DNA of 51,004 nucleotides from an uncultured Desulfovibrio sp. (GCF_910584445.1 NZ_CAJUBO010000016.1:10913-61916), one strand, 5' to 3'; positions 1 through 9,340 are shown, counted from the first letter of the stretch. The notes: generated by a model from the letters alone, not told the origin. Program-made: numbers and translations.

Positions 1-24
1 CGCCCCCGGGCATGCTGTGTTCTC

Positions 25-54
25 CGTCCGGGCGCCCCGCGGGGCGCCCGGACG
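25..54 (-). terminator. GC hairpin after nifJ
   Basis: A 30-nt perfect palindrome (arms begin CGTCCGGGCG on either strand) lies 11 nt beyond the nifJ stop codon. It would form a very stable hairpin at the 3' end of the nifJ transcript. There is no T-tract after the stem on the minus strand, so it may be a 3'-end stabiliser or an untypical terminator instead of a classical intrinsic terminator. Confidence 0.55.
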
Positions 55-64
55 AGGGGGCTGG

Positions 65-3000
65 TTACGCCTCTTCCTTGCCGGGGTAGGTGCCGGGGAA
101 GGGCAGATCCGCAAGCTGCTTGTACAGGGCATAGCGCTGGGCATAGGCCTCGGCCAGGTCCTGCTTGAGCACCTTGGAGACTTCGGGCTGGGTCTTGTCC
201 AGCGAGGCGTAGCGGTTCTCGCCTTCCAGGAAGGCCGTGAAGTCGCCGCTGGGCGCCTTGCTGTCCAGCTGGAAGGGATTCTTCTTTTCCAGCGCCAGCT
301 CGGGGTTGTAGCGATAGAGCGGCCAGTAGCCGATCTGGACGGCCGTCTTGGCTTCCATCATGCTCATGCCCATGCCCTTCTTGAGTCCCTGGTTGATGCA
401 GGGGGCATAGGCGATGATGAGCGAGGGGCCCTTGTAGGCTTCGGCCTCGCGGAAGGCCTTGAGGGTCTGCTGCATGTCGGCGCCCATGGCGATGGAGGCC
501 ACATAGACGTAGCCGTAGGTCATAGCCATGCGGCCCAGGTCCTTCTTGCCGGTGCGCTTGCCCGAGGCGGCGAACTGCGCCACCGCGCCCAGCGGCGTGG
601 CCTTGGAGGACTGGCCGCCGGTGTTGGAGTAGACCTCGGTGTCCATGAGCAGGACGTTGATGTCCGCGCCGCTGGCGAGCACATGGTCCAGGCCGCCGTA
701 GCCGATGTCATAGCCCCAGCCGTCGCCGCCGAAGATCCAGACGCTCTTCTTGGTGTAGAGGTCGTCCATATCCCACAGGTCGGCGGCCAGCGGGCTTTCA
801 AAGCCGTCAAGGTGGGCGATGATCTGCTCGCCGTACTTGCGGGAGCCTTCGGCGTCTTCCTTGTTGTCGAGCCAGCCCTGGAGGGCTTCCTTCAGTTCGG
901 GCGTGGCCGCCTCGTCCTTGAGGGCCTGACCCACGAGGGTCGCCAGACGGTTGCGGCGCGCATGGTAGGCTTCCTCGATGCCGTAGCCGTATTCGGCCGC
1001 GTCTTCAAAGAGGGAGTTGCCCCAGGCCGGGCCGAAGCCGTCCTTGCGGTTGGCGCAGTACGGCGTGGTGGGCGAGGACGCGCCCCAGATGGAGGAGCAG
1101 CCCGTGGCGTTGGCGATGAGCATGCGTTCGCCGAAGAGCTGGGTCAGCACCTTGACATACGGGGTCTCGCCGCAGCCGCCGCAGGCGCCGGAGAACTCGT
1201 GCAGGGGCTGCTGGAGCTGCGAACCCTTGACCGTGTCGCGCGGCATGATGTCGTCCTTGAGGGCGACATGCTCCTCGGCAAAGGCCAGGTTGGCCTTTTC
1301 CACGGCCAGGCGGTCTTCCAGCGGCACCATGACGAGCGCCTTTTCCTTGGCCGGGCAGACATTGGCGCAGGAGCCGCAGCCCAGGCAGTCCTCGGGATAG
1401 ACCTGGATACGCAGCTTGAGTCCCTTGAGGTCCTTGCCGATGGCGTCCTTGGTCACAAAGCCCTCGGGCGCGCCGGCCAGCTCCTCCTCGGTGGCGAGCA
1501 CGGGGCGGATGGCCGCGTGCGGGCAGACGAAGGAGCACTGGAAGCACTGGATGCAGTTGCCCACCTGCCATTCGGGGATCTTGATGGCGACGCCGCGCTT
1601 TTCGCAGGCCGCCGTGCCCACGGGCATGAAGCCGGCGGGATCCATGGAGGACACGGGCAGCTTGTCGCCCTGCTGGGCCAGGATGGGCCGCACGATTTCG
1701 CGGATGTACTCGTCGTCGCAGCAGTGCGTGACCACCGCGCCTTCGGTGGTGTCGATCCAGGAGGCGGGGTACTTGATCTCCTCCAGGGCCGGGGCGGCCT
1801 TTTCCACGGCGGCGATGTTCATGTTGACGACCTTGTCGCCCTTGAGTCCGTAGGTCTTCTTGATGGAGGCCTTGAGGAAGTCCACGGCCTGCTCGAAGGG
1901 AATGACGTTGGCGAGCTTGAAGAAGGCCGTCTGCATGATCATGTTGATCCTGCCGCCAAGGCCCACTTCCTGCGCCAGCTTGACCGCGTCGATATTGTAG
2001 AACTTGAGCTTCTTGCGGGCGATCTTGCGTTTCATGGCCGCGGGCAGGTGCTTTTCCATGTCTGCCAGGGACCAGTTGGAGTTCAGCACAAAGGTGCCGC
2101 CTTCCTTGACGCCCTCCAGGATGTCGTACATGGTCACATAGGCGGCCTTGTGGCAGGCGATGTAGTCGGCCTGGGTGATCAGGTAGGACGAGGTGATGGG
2201 CTGCTTGCCGAAGCGCAGGTGCGAAACCGTGAAGCCGCCGGACTTCTTGGAGTCGTAGGCGAAGTAGGCCTGGGCGTACATGTCGGTATTGTCGCCGATG
2301 ATCTTGACGGCCTGCTTGTTGGCGCCCACGGTGCCGTCCGCGCCGAGTCCGAAGAACTTGCACTGCACGGTGCCGGCGGGCACGGTGTCGATCTCCTCTT
2401 CCACATCGAGCGAAAGATGGGTCACGTCGTCGGTGATGCCCACGGTGAAGTGGTTCTTGGGCTGCAGGGCCTTCATGTTGTCGAACACGGCCTTCGCCAT
2501 GCCGGGCGTGAAGTCCTTGGAGCCGAGTCCGTAGCGGCCGCCCACGATGGTCGGGGCCTCGCCCTTTTCGAGGAAGGCGGTGCAGACGTCCTGATAGAGC
2601 GGTTCGCCCAGGCTGCCGCGTTCCTTGGTGCGGTCCAGCACGGTCAGGCAGGTGACGCTGGCCGGGATGGCGCGCAGCAGATGCTCGGTGGAGAAGGGCC
2701 GGAACAGGCGCACCTTCACAAGGCCCGTGCGCTCGCCCAGTTTTTCGTTGAGGTAGTTGACCGTCTCCTCGATGACCTCGCAGGACGAACCCATGCTGAT
2801 GATGACGCGGTCGGCCTCGGGATGGCCCACATAGTCGAAGAGGTGGTACTTGCGCCCGGTGATGGACGCCACCTTCTTCATGTTTTCGGCCACGATGCCG
2901 GGCACGGCCTCGTAATAGAGGTTGGCGGCCTCGCAGTTCTGGAAGTAGATGTCCGGGTTCTGGGCGGTGCCGCGGATGTGCGGATGCTCGGGGTTCATGG

Positions 3001-3616
3001 CCGTGGCGCGGAATTCCGCCACCTTGTCCCAGTTCACCAGGCCCTTGATGTCCTTGTAGTCGATGACCTCGATTTTCTGCACTTCATGCGAGGTGCGGAA
3101 GCCGTCAAAGAAGTGGCAGAAGGGCAGGCTCGCGTCGATGGCCGACAGATGGGCCACCAGGGCGAGGTCCATGCATTCCTGCACCGAGGCGGAGCAGAGG
3201 AAGTTGAAGCCGGTCTGGCGACAGGCCATGACGTCCTGATGGTCGCCGAAAATGGAGAGCGCGTGGCTCGCCAGGGCGCGCGCCGACACATGGAAGACGC
3301 CGGGCAGAAGCTCGCCGGCGATCTTGTACATGTTCGGGATCATGAGCAGAAGGCCCTGCGAGGCCGTATAGGTGGAGGTCAGGCTGCCGCCGGAGAGCAT
3401 GCCGTGCACGGCGCCCGCGGCGCCCGCTTCGGACTGCATCTCCCGCACCGTCACCTTCTCGCCAAGGACGTTGGTCTGGCCGCGGGCGGCCAGCTCGTCC
3501 ATGACCTCGCCCATGACCGAGGAAGGCGTGATGGGATAGATGGCCGCCGTTTCCGACAGCGCATAGGCAATATGCGCGGTGGCGTTATTGCCGTCCATGG
3601 TTTTCATTTTCGCCAT
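65..3616 (-). CDS. nifJ: pyruvate:ferredoxin (flavodoxin) oxidoreductase, single chain
   Basis: A 1183-residue homodimer-type PFOR, which oxidatively decarboxylates pyruvate to acetyl-CoA and CO2 and reduces ferredoxin or flavodoxin in the cytoplasm. The N-terminal pyruvate-binding part shows YPITPSS and an EGAAGAVHG-like stretch. A two-cluster ferredoxin domain in the middle has CFQCSFVCPH and CLGCGSCANVCP. The thiamine-diphosphate domain has CGGCGETPY and GDGWGYDIGYGG with DTEVYSNTGGQ. The start is set by the AAGGAGG site at 3623-3629, 6 nt before ATG; an open frame continues upstream to 3724 but lacks PFOR-like sequence. The protein ends in PGKEEA with no cysteine in the last 60 residues, so the oxygen-protecting C-terminal extension known from D. 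africanus PFOR seems absent. It is monocistronic, with a likely terminator right after the stop. Confidence 0.97.
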   Translation of the reverse strand: MAKMKTMDGNNATAHIAYALSETAAIYPITPSSVMGEVMDELAARGQTNVLGEKVTVREMQSEAGAAGAVHGMLSGGSLTSTYTASQGLLLMIPNMYKIAGELLPGVFHVSARALASHALSIFGDHQDVMACRQTGFNFLCSASVQECMDLALVAHLSAIDASLPFCHFFDGFRTSHEVQKIEVIDYKDIKGLVNWDKVAEFRATAMNPEHPHIRGTAQNPDIYFQNCEAANLYYEAVPGIVAENMKKVASITGRKYHLFDYVGHPEADRVIISMGSSCEVIEETVNYLNEKLGERTGLVKVRLFRPFSTEHLLRAIPASVTCLTVLDRTKERGSLGEPLYQDVCTAFLEKGEAPTIVGGRYGLGSKDFTPGMAKAVFDNMKALQPKNHFTVGITDDVTHLSLDVEEEIDTVPAGTVQCKFFGLGADGTVGANKQAVKIIGDNTDMYAQAYFAYDSKKSGGFTVSHLRFGKQPITSSYLITQADYIACHKAAYVTMYDILEGVKEGGTFVLNSNWSLADMEKHLPAAMKRKIARKKLKFYNIDAVKLAQEVGLGGRINMIMQTAFFKLANVIPFEQAVDFLKASIKKTYGLKGDKVVNMNIAAVEKAAPALEEIKYPASWIDTTEGAVVTHCCDDEYIREIVRPILAQQGDKLPVSSMDPAGFMPVGTAACEKRGVAIKIPEWQVGNCIQCFQCSFVCPHAAIRPVLATEEELAGAPEGFVTKDAIGKDLKGLKLRIQVYPEDCLGCGSCANVCPAKEKALVMVPLEDRLAVEKANLAFAEEHVALKDDIMPRDTVKGSQLQQPLHEFSGACGGCGETPYVKVLTQLFGERMLIANATGCSSIWGASSPTTPYCANRKDGFGPAWGNSLFEDAAEYGYGIEEAYHARRNRLATLVGQALKDEAATPELKEALQGWLDNKEDAEGSRKYGEQIIAHLDGFESPLAADLWDMDDLYTKKSVWIFGGDGWGYDIGYGGLDHVLASGADINVLLMDTEVYSNTGGQSSKATPLGAVAQFAASGKRTGKKDLGRMAMTYGYVYVASIAMGADMQQTLKAFREAEAYKGPSLIIAYAPCINQGLKKGMGMSMMEAKTAVQIGYWPLYRYNPELALEKKNPFQLDSKAPSGDFTAFLEGENRYASLDKTQPEVSKVLKQDLAEAYAQRYALYKQLADLPFPGTYPGKEEA

Positions 3617-3622
3617 CTCATT

Positions 3623-3629
3623 CCTCCTT
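3623..3629 (-). promoter_or_regulatory. ribosome-binding site of nifJ
   Basis: On the minus strand this reads AAGGAGG, 6 nt before the ATG at 3614-3616. It fixes the start at MAKMKTMDG instead of the open frame's first ATG 36 codons upstream. Confidence 0.9.
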
Positions 3630-3800
3630 GGCGCGCCTGGCGCGCTCTGGTTTTCCGAATCCTTCCCCGTGGCTCCGCGGCGGAGCGCATCGCGGTGTCC
3701 ATGGGGCGCCCTTCCCGCGGGCATGCGCCCGCCTTTCCGGCCGCGGACCCCGGCAGGGTCCGCGTTTTCCGCGCCGGGCGCATGCCCGGCCCTTGCTCAC

Positions 3801-3920
3801 GACTTTGCGAAAGTCTAGCCCATTTGCCCGCCATCGTCCAGCACGGCAGGCCGGGCGGCCCTTGCCGGGCAACGGGGGGTGCATAGCACAATATTGATTG
3901 ATTGAACAGTCAAATTTGCG
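3801..3920 (-). promoter_or_regulatory. probable nifJ promoter and operator region
   Basis: This is the only A+T-rich part of the 488-nt gap 3617-4104. On the minus strand, 3908-3913 reads TTGACT, followed by a run of TCAA/TTGA repeats and TGCTAT with a 19-nt spacer (a poor fit) or TATTGT with 14 nt. About 70 nt closer to nifJ, 3801-3815 is a perfect dyad, GACTTT-GCG-AAAGTC, which could be an operator in the leader. The rest of the gap shows no gene; a 68-codon plus-strand frame at 3902-4108 has no family features. Confidence 0.35.
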
Positions 3921-4104
3921 GCGCGCGCCGCATTTCCGTGGCAGCGCACCGGCGCCCGGCGGAAGGGGCTGATTCCGGGCCAGAACCCGCCGGCGCAACG
4001 CGGCGCTTCCCGGGAAGCTTCTTCCGGCGGCGGGCCGCCGTCCAGAGATGTGCTTCTGCGCCGATGCCGGGCAAAAGGCGGGGCGAGTGCCTTGTCCCCG
4101 CTGG

Positions 4105-5271
4105 CTAGCCGCGCCGGCTGTTGTCATCGGCTGAATACCGCCGGTTAAGCCAGAACAGCGTCCCGGCGCAGACCAGGGCCATGGGGATGCCCAGAAGCGC
4201 GGGCGAGACCAGCCCCAGGCCGTTGCGGATGGCGATGCCGCCGAGGTATGCCGAGCAGGCGTTGGACATGTTGAAGGCGATCTGGATCCCCGCGCCGCCC
4301 AGGATCTCGCCGCCCCTGGAATAGCGCACGATGAGGTACTGCATGGGTCCTCCCAGGCCGAACAGCGCCGCCGCGCCCAGAAAGACCAGCGGCACGGCCA
4401 CGGGCGCGCAGGCGCTGAAATGGTATATCCCCAGCAGGATGGGCACGATGGCAAGGGCCGTCCACGCCGAGACCAGCGCCGGACGGAAGCGGTCGGCCAG
4501 CCGGCCGCAAAGGAGGCCGCCGCAGAACATGCCCAGGCCCGCCAGCGTCATGACCCATTTCATCCAGGGCGCGGGGATGCGCGTGATCTCCAGCAAAATG
4601 GGTTCCATATAGCTGTACCAGCAGTAGACGCTGCCCTGGCCGAGAAAGGTGGCGAGAAAGATGAGCCAGGGCGCGGGACCTTTCAAAAAGCGGAATTCCC
4701 GCCGGATGCTCCGCTTCCCGGGTGCGGGTGTTCCGGGGACGCAGCCCAGGATCCCCGCAAAGGCGATGACGCCCCAGAGGGCCGCGAGCAGGAAGGTGAG
4801 CCGCCAGCTGACGCGGTAGGTGAGCCAGGTGACGGCGGGCACGCCGAGCACATTGGCGACTGTCATGCCCGCCACCATGATGGCCACCGCCGTTGCCTTG
4901 CGCCCGGGCGCGACCAGGGCCACGGCCACGATGGCGGCCACGCCGAAATAGGCGCCGTGCGGCAGCCCGGAGAGGAAGCGCGCGCAGAGCAGACCGGCAT
5001 AGCCCGTGGAAAGGGCGGCAAGGCCGTTGCCCAGAACGATGAGTCCGCACAGCCCAAGGAGGATGCGCTTCAGCGGATGCCTGCGGAAAAAGAGGGGGAG
5101 CGGCGCGCCCGCGCTCACGCCCAGGGCATAGGCGGAGATGAAGTCTCCGGCCTGCGGAATGGTGACATGGAGGTCACGGGCAAGCGTGGACAGGATGCCC
5201 ATCAGGGAAAATTCCGCGATGCCGAGGGCAAAGGTGCCGCAGGCCAGCGCCAGAAGTCCCTTGCTGATCAT
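4105..5271 (-). CDS. MFS transporter, DHA1/AraJ-like efflux permease
   Basis: A 388-residue inner-membrane protein with about 12 hydrophobic segments and the layout of the major facilitator superfamily. The N-terminus, GIAEFSLMGILSTLARDL, is typical of AraJ/YdhP-like drug or sugar efflux proton antiporters. The motif-A region is degenerate (FFRRHPLKRILLG) but a second loop, GRLADRF, is well kept. The central hydrophilic loop (PAPGKRSIRREF) separates the two six-helix halves. No regulator is adjacent, and the substrate cannot be read from sequence. It lies between mltC and nifJ, all on the minus strand, but gaps of 59 and 488 nt argue against one tight operon. Confidence 0.85.
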   Translation of the reverse strand: MISKGLLALACGTFALGIAEFSLMGILSTLARDLHVTIPQAGDFISAYALGVSAGAPLPLFFRRHPLKRILLGLCGLIVLGNGLAALSTGYAGLLCARFLSGLPHGAYFGVAAIVAVALVAPGRKATAVAIMVAGMTVANVLGVPAVTWLTYRVSWRLTFLLAALWGVIAFAGILGCVPGTPAPGKRSIRREFRFLKGPAPWLIFLATFLGQGSVYCWYSYMEPILLEITRIPAPWMKWVMTLAGLGMFCGGLLCGRLADRFRPALVSAWTALAIVPILLGIYHFSACAPVAVPLVFLGAAALFGLGGPMQYLIVRYSRGGEILGGAGIQIAFNMSNACSAYLGGIAIRNGLGLVSPALLGIPMALVCAGTLFWLNRRYSADDNSRRG

Positions 5272-5304
5272 GCCGGGGCGTCTCCCTCCGTCCCGCCTGG
5301 CCCC

Positions 5305-5318
5305 CCCGGCGCGCCGGG
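5305..5318. other. perfect 14-bp GC palindrome between genes
   Basis: CCCGGCGCGCCGGG lies in the 59-nt gap between the transglycosylase stop and the MFS start. It could fold as a short hairpin or be chance in G+C-rich DNA; no T-tract follows. Confidence 0.3.
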
Positions 5319-5330
5319 CGGACCGGGGGC

Positions 5331-6575
5331 TTAGTTGACGGCGTTTGCCGGGTCCATCATGGCCGCATAGTGCTGCTTCATGCGCCGCACCTTGGCGACG
5401 TAGGAGCGGGTCTCGCGGACGGGCAGGCGCCGCGTGAGGTCGTCATAAAGTTCGTCGGAGGTCATGGTGTTGATGCGCGCCACGGCCGCGTCGTTGGTGG
5501 GTCCATAGAGGCGCAGGAAGCGGTTCGGTCCCATGTTGTAGGCCGCCACGGCGCAGTATTCGCGCGCCAGCGGGTCGGCCACGTCCTGAAAGTAGCGGTT
5601 GAGGAGGATGTGGAGGTAGGCCGTGCCGTAGCGGATATTGATCTCGGGGACCCGCAGGTCGTCAAAGCCCACATCGCCGCGGCGTCCGTACAGGAAACGG
5701 TGCACCTCCCCGCTGGCCGTGCTGGGCAGAAGCTGCATGAGACCCATGGCCGACTTGTCGCTGACGAGCGTGGGCGAAAAATCGCTTTCGCTGTGGATGA
5801 TGGCATAGACGAGCGCCTCGCTGAGATCGTAGCGGCGCGCAAAGCTCTCCACCAGCGCCTGATAGCGGCGCGCCTTGGCCGCCGCGTCGCCGGCGGCGAA
5901 ACCGCGGAGCGGCAGCGGCGCCGGCGAACCATCGGCGCCGCGAAGGGCCTCCTGGCCGTCGTTCCCGCGCGGGCCGTCCTGGGGCAGGGGGCGGTAGGCC
6001 GCCATGAGCGTGCCCACGTCCTGCCAGCGCAGGGGGCGGCCCTCCATGTCAAGGGCGTCACTGGCGCGGAAGGGTTCCACCGCCAGAAGGGAAGGCGTGG
6101 AGGCGCCGTCCAGCGTCACCAGCGGCGCAAGCCCGGCGCCGCCGGGCGCGTCGGCGGCCAGGGCGGCGGGAGCCTGCGGACCCTCAAAGCCGAACAGGGG
6201 CGCTGTGCCGGCCATGCTGAGGCGGATGCCGTCTGGCTCGAAGCTGACGAATTCCCCGTCGCGCCGCAGTTCCAGCAGCTCCCGCACGGCACGCGCCGCC
6301 GCAAGGGTGGGCGCGCCCGCGGCCATGTCCTCCGGGGGAACGGCCTGCACGCGCGCGGGGCGCCGGATGGCCCAGACGCGATCACCGTTGCCGTTCTGGA
6401 GGATAGGCTGGGGAAGGTCCGCCGCTTCCAGGCTGAGCACATGGGCGCTGGCCCGGCGCCGGATCTCGATGCCTTCTCCCCGTGGCGCGAAACCCGCGAG
6501 CAGTCCGAGGAGCAGGGCGCTCCCCGCGCCCGCGAGGCAGAGCGAACAGAGGACAAGGGTCTTGCGGCATGGCAT
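5331..6575 (-). CDS. MltC-like lytic murein transglycosylase
   Basis: A 414-residue exported or membrane-anchored enzyme predicted to cleave the MurNAc-GlcNAc bond of peptidoglycan, giving 1,6-anhydro ends. Residues 6-29 form one hydrophobic segment (signal or anchor). The SLT domain covers about 240-400: catalytic Glu263 in HSESDFSP, then SAMGLMQLLPSTA and CAVAAYNMGPN. The C-terminal part, INTMTSDELYDDLTRRLP followed by ETRSYVAKV, is typical of MltC. The region 60-230 is not recognised and is rich in Ala and Pro. The start is supported by AAGGAA about 8 nt upstream. It has no lipobox, unlike E. coli MltC. Confidence 0.88.
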   Translation of the reverse strand: MPCRKTLVLCSLCLAGAGSALLLGLLAGFAPRGEGIEIRRRASAHVLSLEAADLPQPILQNGNGDRVWAIRRPARVQAVPPEDMAAGAPTLAAARAVRELLELRRDGEFVSFEPDGIRLSMAGTAPLFGFEGPQAPAALAADAPGGAGLAPLVTLDGASTPSLLAVEPFRASDALDMEGRPLRWQDVGTLMAAYRPLPQDGPRGNDGQEALRGADGSPAPLPLRGFAAGDAAAKARRYQALVESFARRYDLSEALVYAIIHSESDFSPTLVSDKSAMGLMQLLPSTASGEVHRFLYGRRGDVGFDDLRVPEINIRYGTAYLHILLNRYFQDVADPLAREYCAVAAYNMGPNRFLRLYGPTNDAAVARINTMTSDELYDDLTRRLPVRETRSYVAKVRRMKQHYAAMMDPANAVN

Positions 6576-6672
6576 GGCATATTCCTTATCACAGGTTGCG
6601 GCGAAACGTCACCGCCGGAAATCGTGATCCCCGGCACGGCTGTACCGGCTGCGCCCAGTGTCAAGCAAATTT

Positions 6673-6705
6673 CTTGCCACCATGGAAAATTCCTGTAATG
6701 GCAAG
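6673..6705. promoter_or_regulatory. dyad in the mltC-like/GNAT divergent intergenic region
   Basis: The 348-nt gap 6576-6923 separates divergent genes. It contains CTTGCCA and its inverted copy TGGCAAG (7-nt perfect arms, 19-nt centre) in its A+T-rich part, and a TTGACA hexamer on the minus strand at 6659-6664 with no good -10 box at 17 nt. These are operator or promoter candidates for the divergent pair. I see no gene in the gap. Confidence 0.3.
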
Positions 6706-6923
6706 ATGTTGTCATTCATCTTTCCCCCCGTTGTCCGCGAGGTCAAAAAATGGACGCCGTGTCTTCCTTCCTGCCGAGCGCCCCTGCACGGCGGCAAAAA
6801 GGCATAGCATGCAGGGGCGGGAACTGGTATGCTGGCGCAAGCAACCGCCTGTGCGTACCGGCCCGGCGCCGGACCCGGCGGCCGCCCGCGCGGCGGCAAG
6901 ACTGCGGAGATGCAGGGTGCGTC

Positions 6924-7436
6924 ATGATCCATGCGGCAGGATACGGGGATATTCCGGCGCTGAATGCCATCGAGCTGGCCGCGGCCGCCCTTTTCCCTCC
7001 CGGGATGCTCCCGGACGCCGTGCTGCGGGAGTGCGTGCCCGCCGCCGTCCTCGCGCGGGCGGTGGCGGAGGGGCGGCTGTGGGTGGACAGGGACGCCTGC
7101 CGGCGGATAACCGGATATGCGTTCTGGGAGCGGATCGACGGTGCTGCCCTGCTGGCGCAAATCGACGTCCTGCCCGCATATGGCCGCAGGGGCATCGGGA
7201 CCTCCCTGGTCAGGCACATCCTGGGCCAGGCCGGACAGGCCGGGCTGCCCCATGTCTATCTCACAACATTTTCCACGGTTGCCTGGAACATGCCGTTGTA
7301 TCGGAAACTTGGCTTTGTGTGCATCGCTGCCGCTGAACAGCCGGGATTTCTCAGGAAGATCCTGGAGGATGAGCGGAAACGGGGCCTGGAGCATCGCGTT
7401 GCCATGCGCGCCACGACGGCGGACGGCCATGCGTAG
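6924..7436 (+). CDS. GNAT family N-acetyltransferase
   Basis: A 170-residue cytoplasmic protein with the GNAT fold: the acetyl-CoA-binding motif A is YGRRGIGTSLVRHIL (about residues 90-105) and the closing part is NMPLYRKLGFV (about 122-132). It should transfer an acetyl group from acetyl-CoA to an amine; the substrate is unknown. The start is the ATG giving MIHAAGYGDIPALNAIE, where the domain begins; a longer frame upstream is not GNAT-like. The ribosome-binding site is weak. Its 3' end overlaps the dihydrouridine synthase gene by 8 nt, suggesting translational coupling. Confidence 0.85.
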   Translation: MIHAAGYGDIPALNAIELAAAALFPPGMLPDAVLRECVPAAVLARAVAEGRLWVDRDACRRITGYAFWERIDGAALLAQIDVLPAYGRRGIGTSLVRHILGQAGQAGLPHVYLTTFSTVAWNMPLYRKLGFVCIAAAEQPGFLRKILEDERKRGLEHRVAMRATTADGHA

Positions 7437-8439
7437 GCGCTTTTTTCTGCCGACGGCGCCCCCCGGCGCCGGCGCGCCGCTCCGTTTCGCCCGGGATGCC
7501 CCGTGGCTTGCCCCGCTGGCGGGCTACAGCGACCTGCCCTTCCGGCTGCTCTGCCGGCACTACGGGGCCGCGGTCTGCGTGACGGAAATGGTCAGCGCCA
7601 AGGGACTCGTCTATCGCAGCCCCGGCACCGGCGAACTGCTCCAAAGCCTGCCCGGGGATCAGCCCCTGGTGGTCCAGCTGTTCGGGGGCGAGCCGGAGGC
7701 CCTGGGCGCGGCCGTGACGAGCCTGCGCGCCGCGGGCTATGCCTGGTTCGACTGCAATATGGGCTGTTCGGTACCCAAGGTCATGCGTCAGGGCGCGGGC
7801 GCGGCCCTCCTGGGGGACGAGGCGCGGGCGCTGGCCTGCGCCCGGGCCATGATAGCGGCGGCCGCGCCCGGCCGCGTGGGCTTCAAGCTCCGGCTCGGCC
7901 CGGACAGGGAGCATATCGTCCTGCCGGATCTGGCCCTGCGTCTGGAAGACCTGGGCGCCGGCTGGCTGACCCTGCATCCGCGCACGGCCCGGCAGGGTTT
8001 TGGCGGCAGCGCCGACTGGGAGGCCATCGCGCGGCTCGCGGAGCGGCTTTCCATCCCGCTTCTGGCGAGCGGCGACCTCCTGAACGCCGAGGACGGGGTG
8101 CGCTGTCTGGAGCAGACCGGCGCGTCGGCCGTCATGTATGCGCGCGGCGCCCTGCATGATCCGGCCGTTTTCGCGGCGCATGGCGCCCTGTGCCGGGGGG
8201 AGCGGACCCCGGCGGCGGACGCGGCATCGCTCAGGGCCATGATCGGGCGCCATGTGCGGCTTGCGCGGGAGCATGCCGCGGGTGACGGCGCGCTCTGGAA
8301 GATGCGCTCCCTGGTGCCGCGCTATGTGCGCTTCCTGCCCGGCGTGCGGGTCTTGCGTCAACGGTTGTGCCGCTGTACTGATTGGCAGGAGCTGGAGGCG
8401 GCGCTGGACGAATTTTTCGGCGGCGCCGGCGCGCACTGA
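7429..8439 (+). CDS. tRNA-dihydrouridine synthase
   Basis: A 336-residue FMN enzyme that reduces uridines in the D-loop of tRNA with NADPH. Landmarks are APLAGYSDLPFR near the N-terminus (FMN barrel start), QLFGGEPE, and CNMGCSVPKVMRQGAGAALL, where Cys113 is the catalytic acid; the usual GCP has become GCS. FKLRLG and TLHPRTARQGF follow, and the C-terminal part is the helical tRNA-binding domain. It belongs broadly to the DusB/NifR3 group, but the subtype is uncertain. ATG is used 8 nt inside the GNAT gene; ispH follows after 34 nt. Confidence 0.92.
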   Translation: MRRRFFLPTAPPGAGAPLRFARDAPWLAPLAGYSDLPFRLLCRHYGAAVCVTEMVSAKGLVYRSPGTGELLQSLPGDQPLVVQLFGGEPEALGAAVTSLRAAGYAWFDCNMGCSVPKVMRQGAGAALLGDEARALACARAMIAAAAPGRVGFKLRLGPDREHIVLPDLALRLEDLGAGWLTLHPRTARQGFGGSADWEAIARLAERLSIPLLASGDLLNAEDGVRCLEQTGASAVMYARGALHDPAVFAAHGALCRGERTPAADAASLRAMIGRHVRLAREHAAGDGALWKMRSLVPRYVRFLPGVRVLRQRLCRCTDWQELEAALDEFFGGAGAH

Positions 8440-8473
8440 ACCTTTGGGGACCATCTCACGGTCTGGAGCCATC

Positions 8474-9340
8474 ATGGACGTTCTTCGCGCAAAGACCGCC
8501 GGGTTCTGCATGGGGGTGAGCCTGGCCCTGCGGACCCTGGAAACGGCGCTCATGAACCAGGGGGCGGTCGGCGCCCCGGCGCGGGCGCGGCGGATCTGCA
8601 CGCTGGGACCCATCATCCACAATCCGCAGGTGCTGGAGCATTTTGCCGGACGCGGCGTGGTCTGCGTGGCGGACGCCGCCGACCTGGGTCCGGGCGACCA
8701 TGCGCTGATCCGCGCCCATGGCCTCCCGCGCGGGGAGGAAGCCCGCGTGCGCGCCAGCGGCGCCAGCGTGGAGGACGCCACCTGCCCGCGCGTCAAGGGG
8801 GCGCAGCTGTCCATTGCCCGCGCCACCCGCGAGGGCGCCGCGCTCCTGCTTTTCGGCGAGGCCGAGCATCCCGAGGTGCGGGGCCTGCTTTCCTACGCCA
8901 CAGGCGCGGCGCAGGTGTTCGGGAGCCTCGCGGAGCTTGAGCGCCTGCCGCTGGAACCCGGAAAGCCCCATGTGCTGGCCTCGCAGACCACGCAGGACCG
9001 CGACGCCTTTGCCGCCATCGAGACGTGGCTGGCGGAGCGCCTGCCGACGCTCACGGTGCTGAACACCATTTGCGGCGCCACGCGCGAGCGTCAGGAAGAG
9101 GCGCGCCGCATCGCGGGCACGGTGGATGTCATGGTGGTGGTGGGCGGCCGGGAAAGCGGCAATACGCGGCGTCTGGCCGCCCTGGCGGCCCAGGCCGGGG
9201 TGGAGACCTTCCATGTGGAACGGCCGGAAGAGCTGGATGCCGGAAGATTTGCGGGAAAATCCCGCGCAGGCCTAACGGCCGGCGCATCTACGCCGAAAAG
9301 CCTTATTGACGCCACCGAGCAATGGCTGGCATCGCTCTGA
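8474..9340 (+). CDS. ispH: 4-hydroxy-3-methylbut-2-enyl diphosphate reductase
   Basis: A 288-residue Fe-S enzyme for the last step of the MEP (non-mevalonate) isoprenoid pathway, making IPP and DMAPP from HMBPP. The three cluster cysteines are Cys12 (GFCMGV), Cys104 (ATCPRV) and Cys200 (TICGAT). The substrate-binding histidines His49 (GPIIHN), His82 (RAHG) and His132, and the catalytic Glu134 (HPEV), are all present. The C-terminal TAGASTPKSLI motif is intact. GGAG sits 5 nt before the ATG. The N-terminus is the short form, with no S1 domain fusion. Confidence 0.96.
   Translation: MDVLRAKTAGFCMGVSLALRTLETALMNQGAVGAPARARRICTLGPIIHNPQVLEHFAGRGVVCVADAADLGPGDHALIRAHGLPRGEEARVRASGASVEDATCPRVKGAQLSIARATREGAALLLFGEAEHPEVRGLLSYATGAAQVFGSLAELERLPLEPGKPHVLASQTTQDRDAFAAIETWLAERLPTLTVLNTICGATRERQEEARRIAGTVDVMVVVGGRESGNTRRLAALAAQAGVETFHVERPEELDAGRFAGKSRAGLTAGASTPKSLIDATEQWLASL

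Noticed and set aside
17..3886. Plus-strand open frame of 1289 codons
   Set aside because: It lies wholly antisense to nifJ and reads as Gly/His/Ala/Val-rich low-complexity sequence with no family motifs, a usual artefact of G+C-rich codons.
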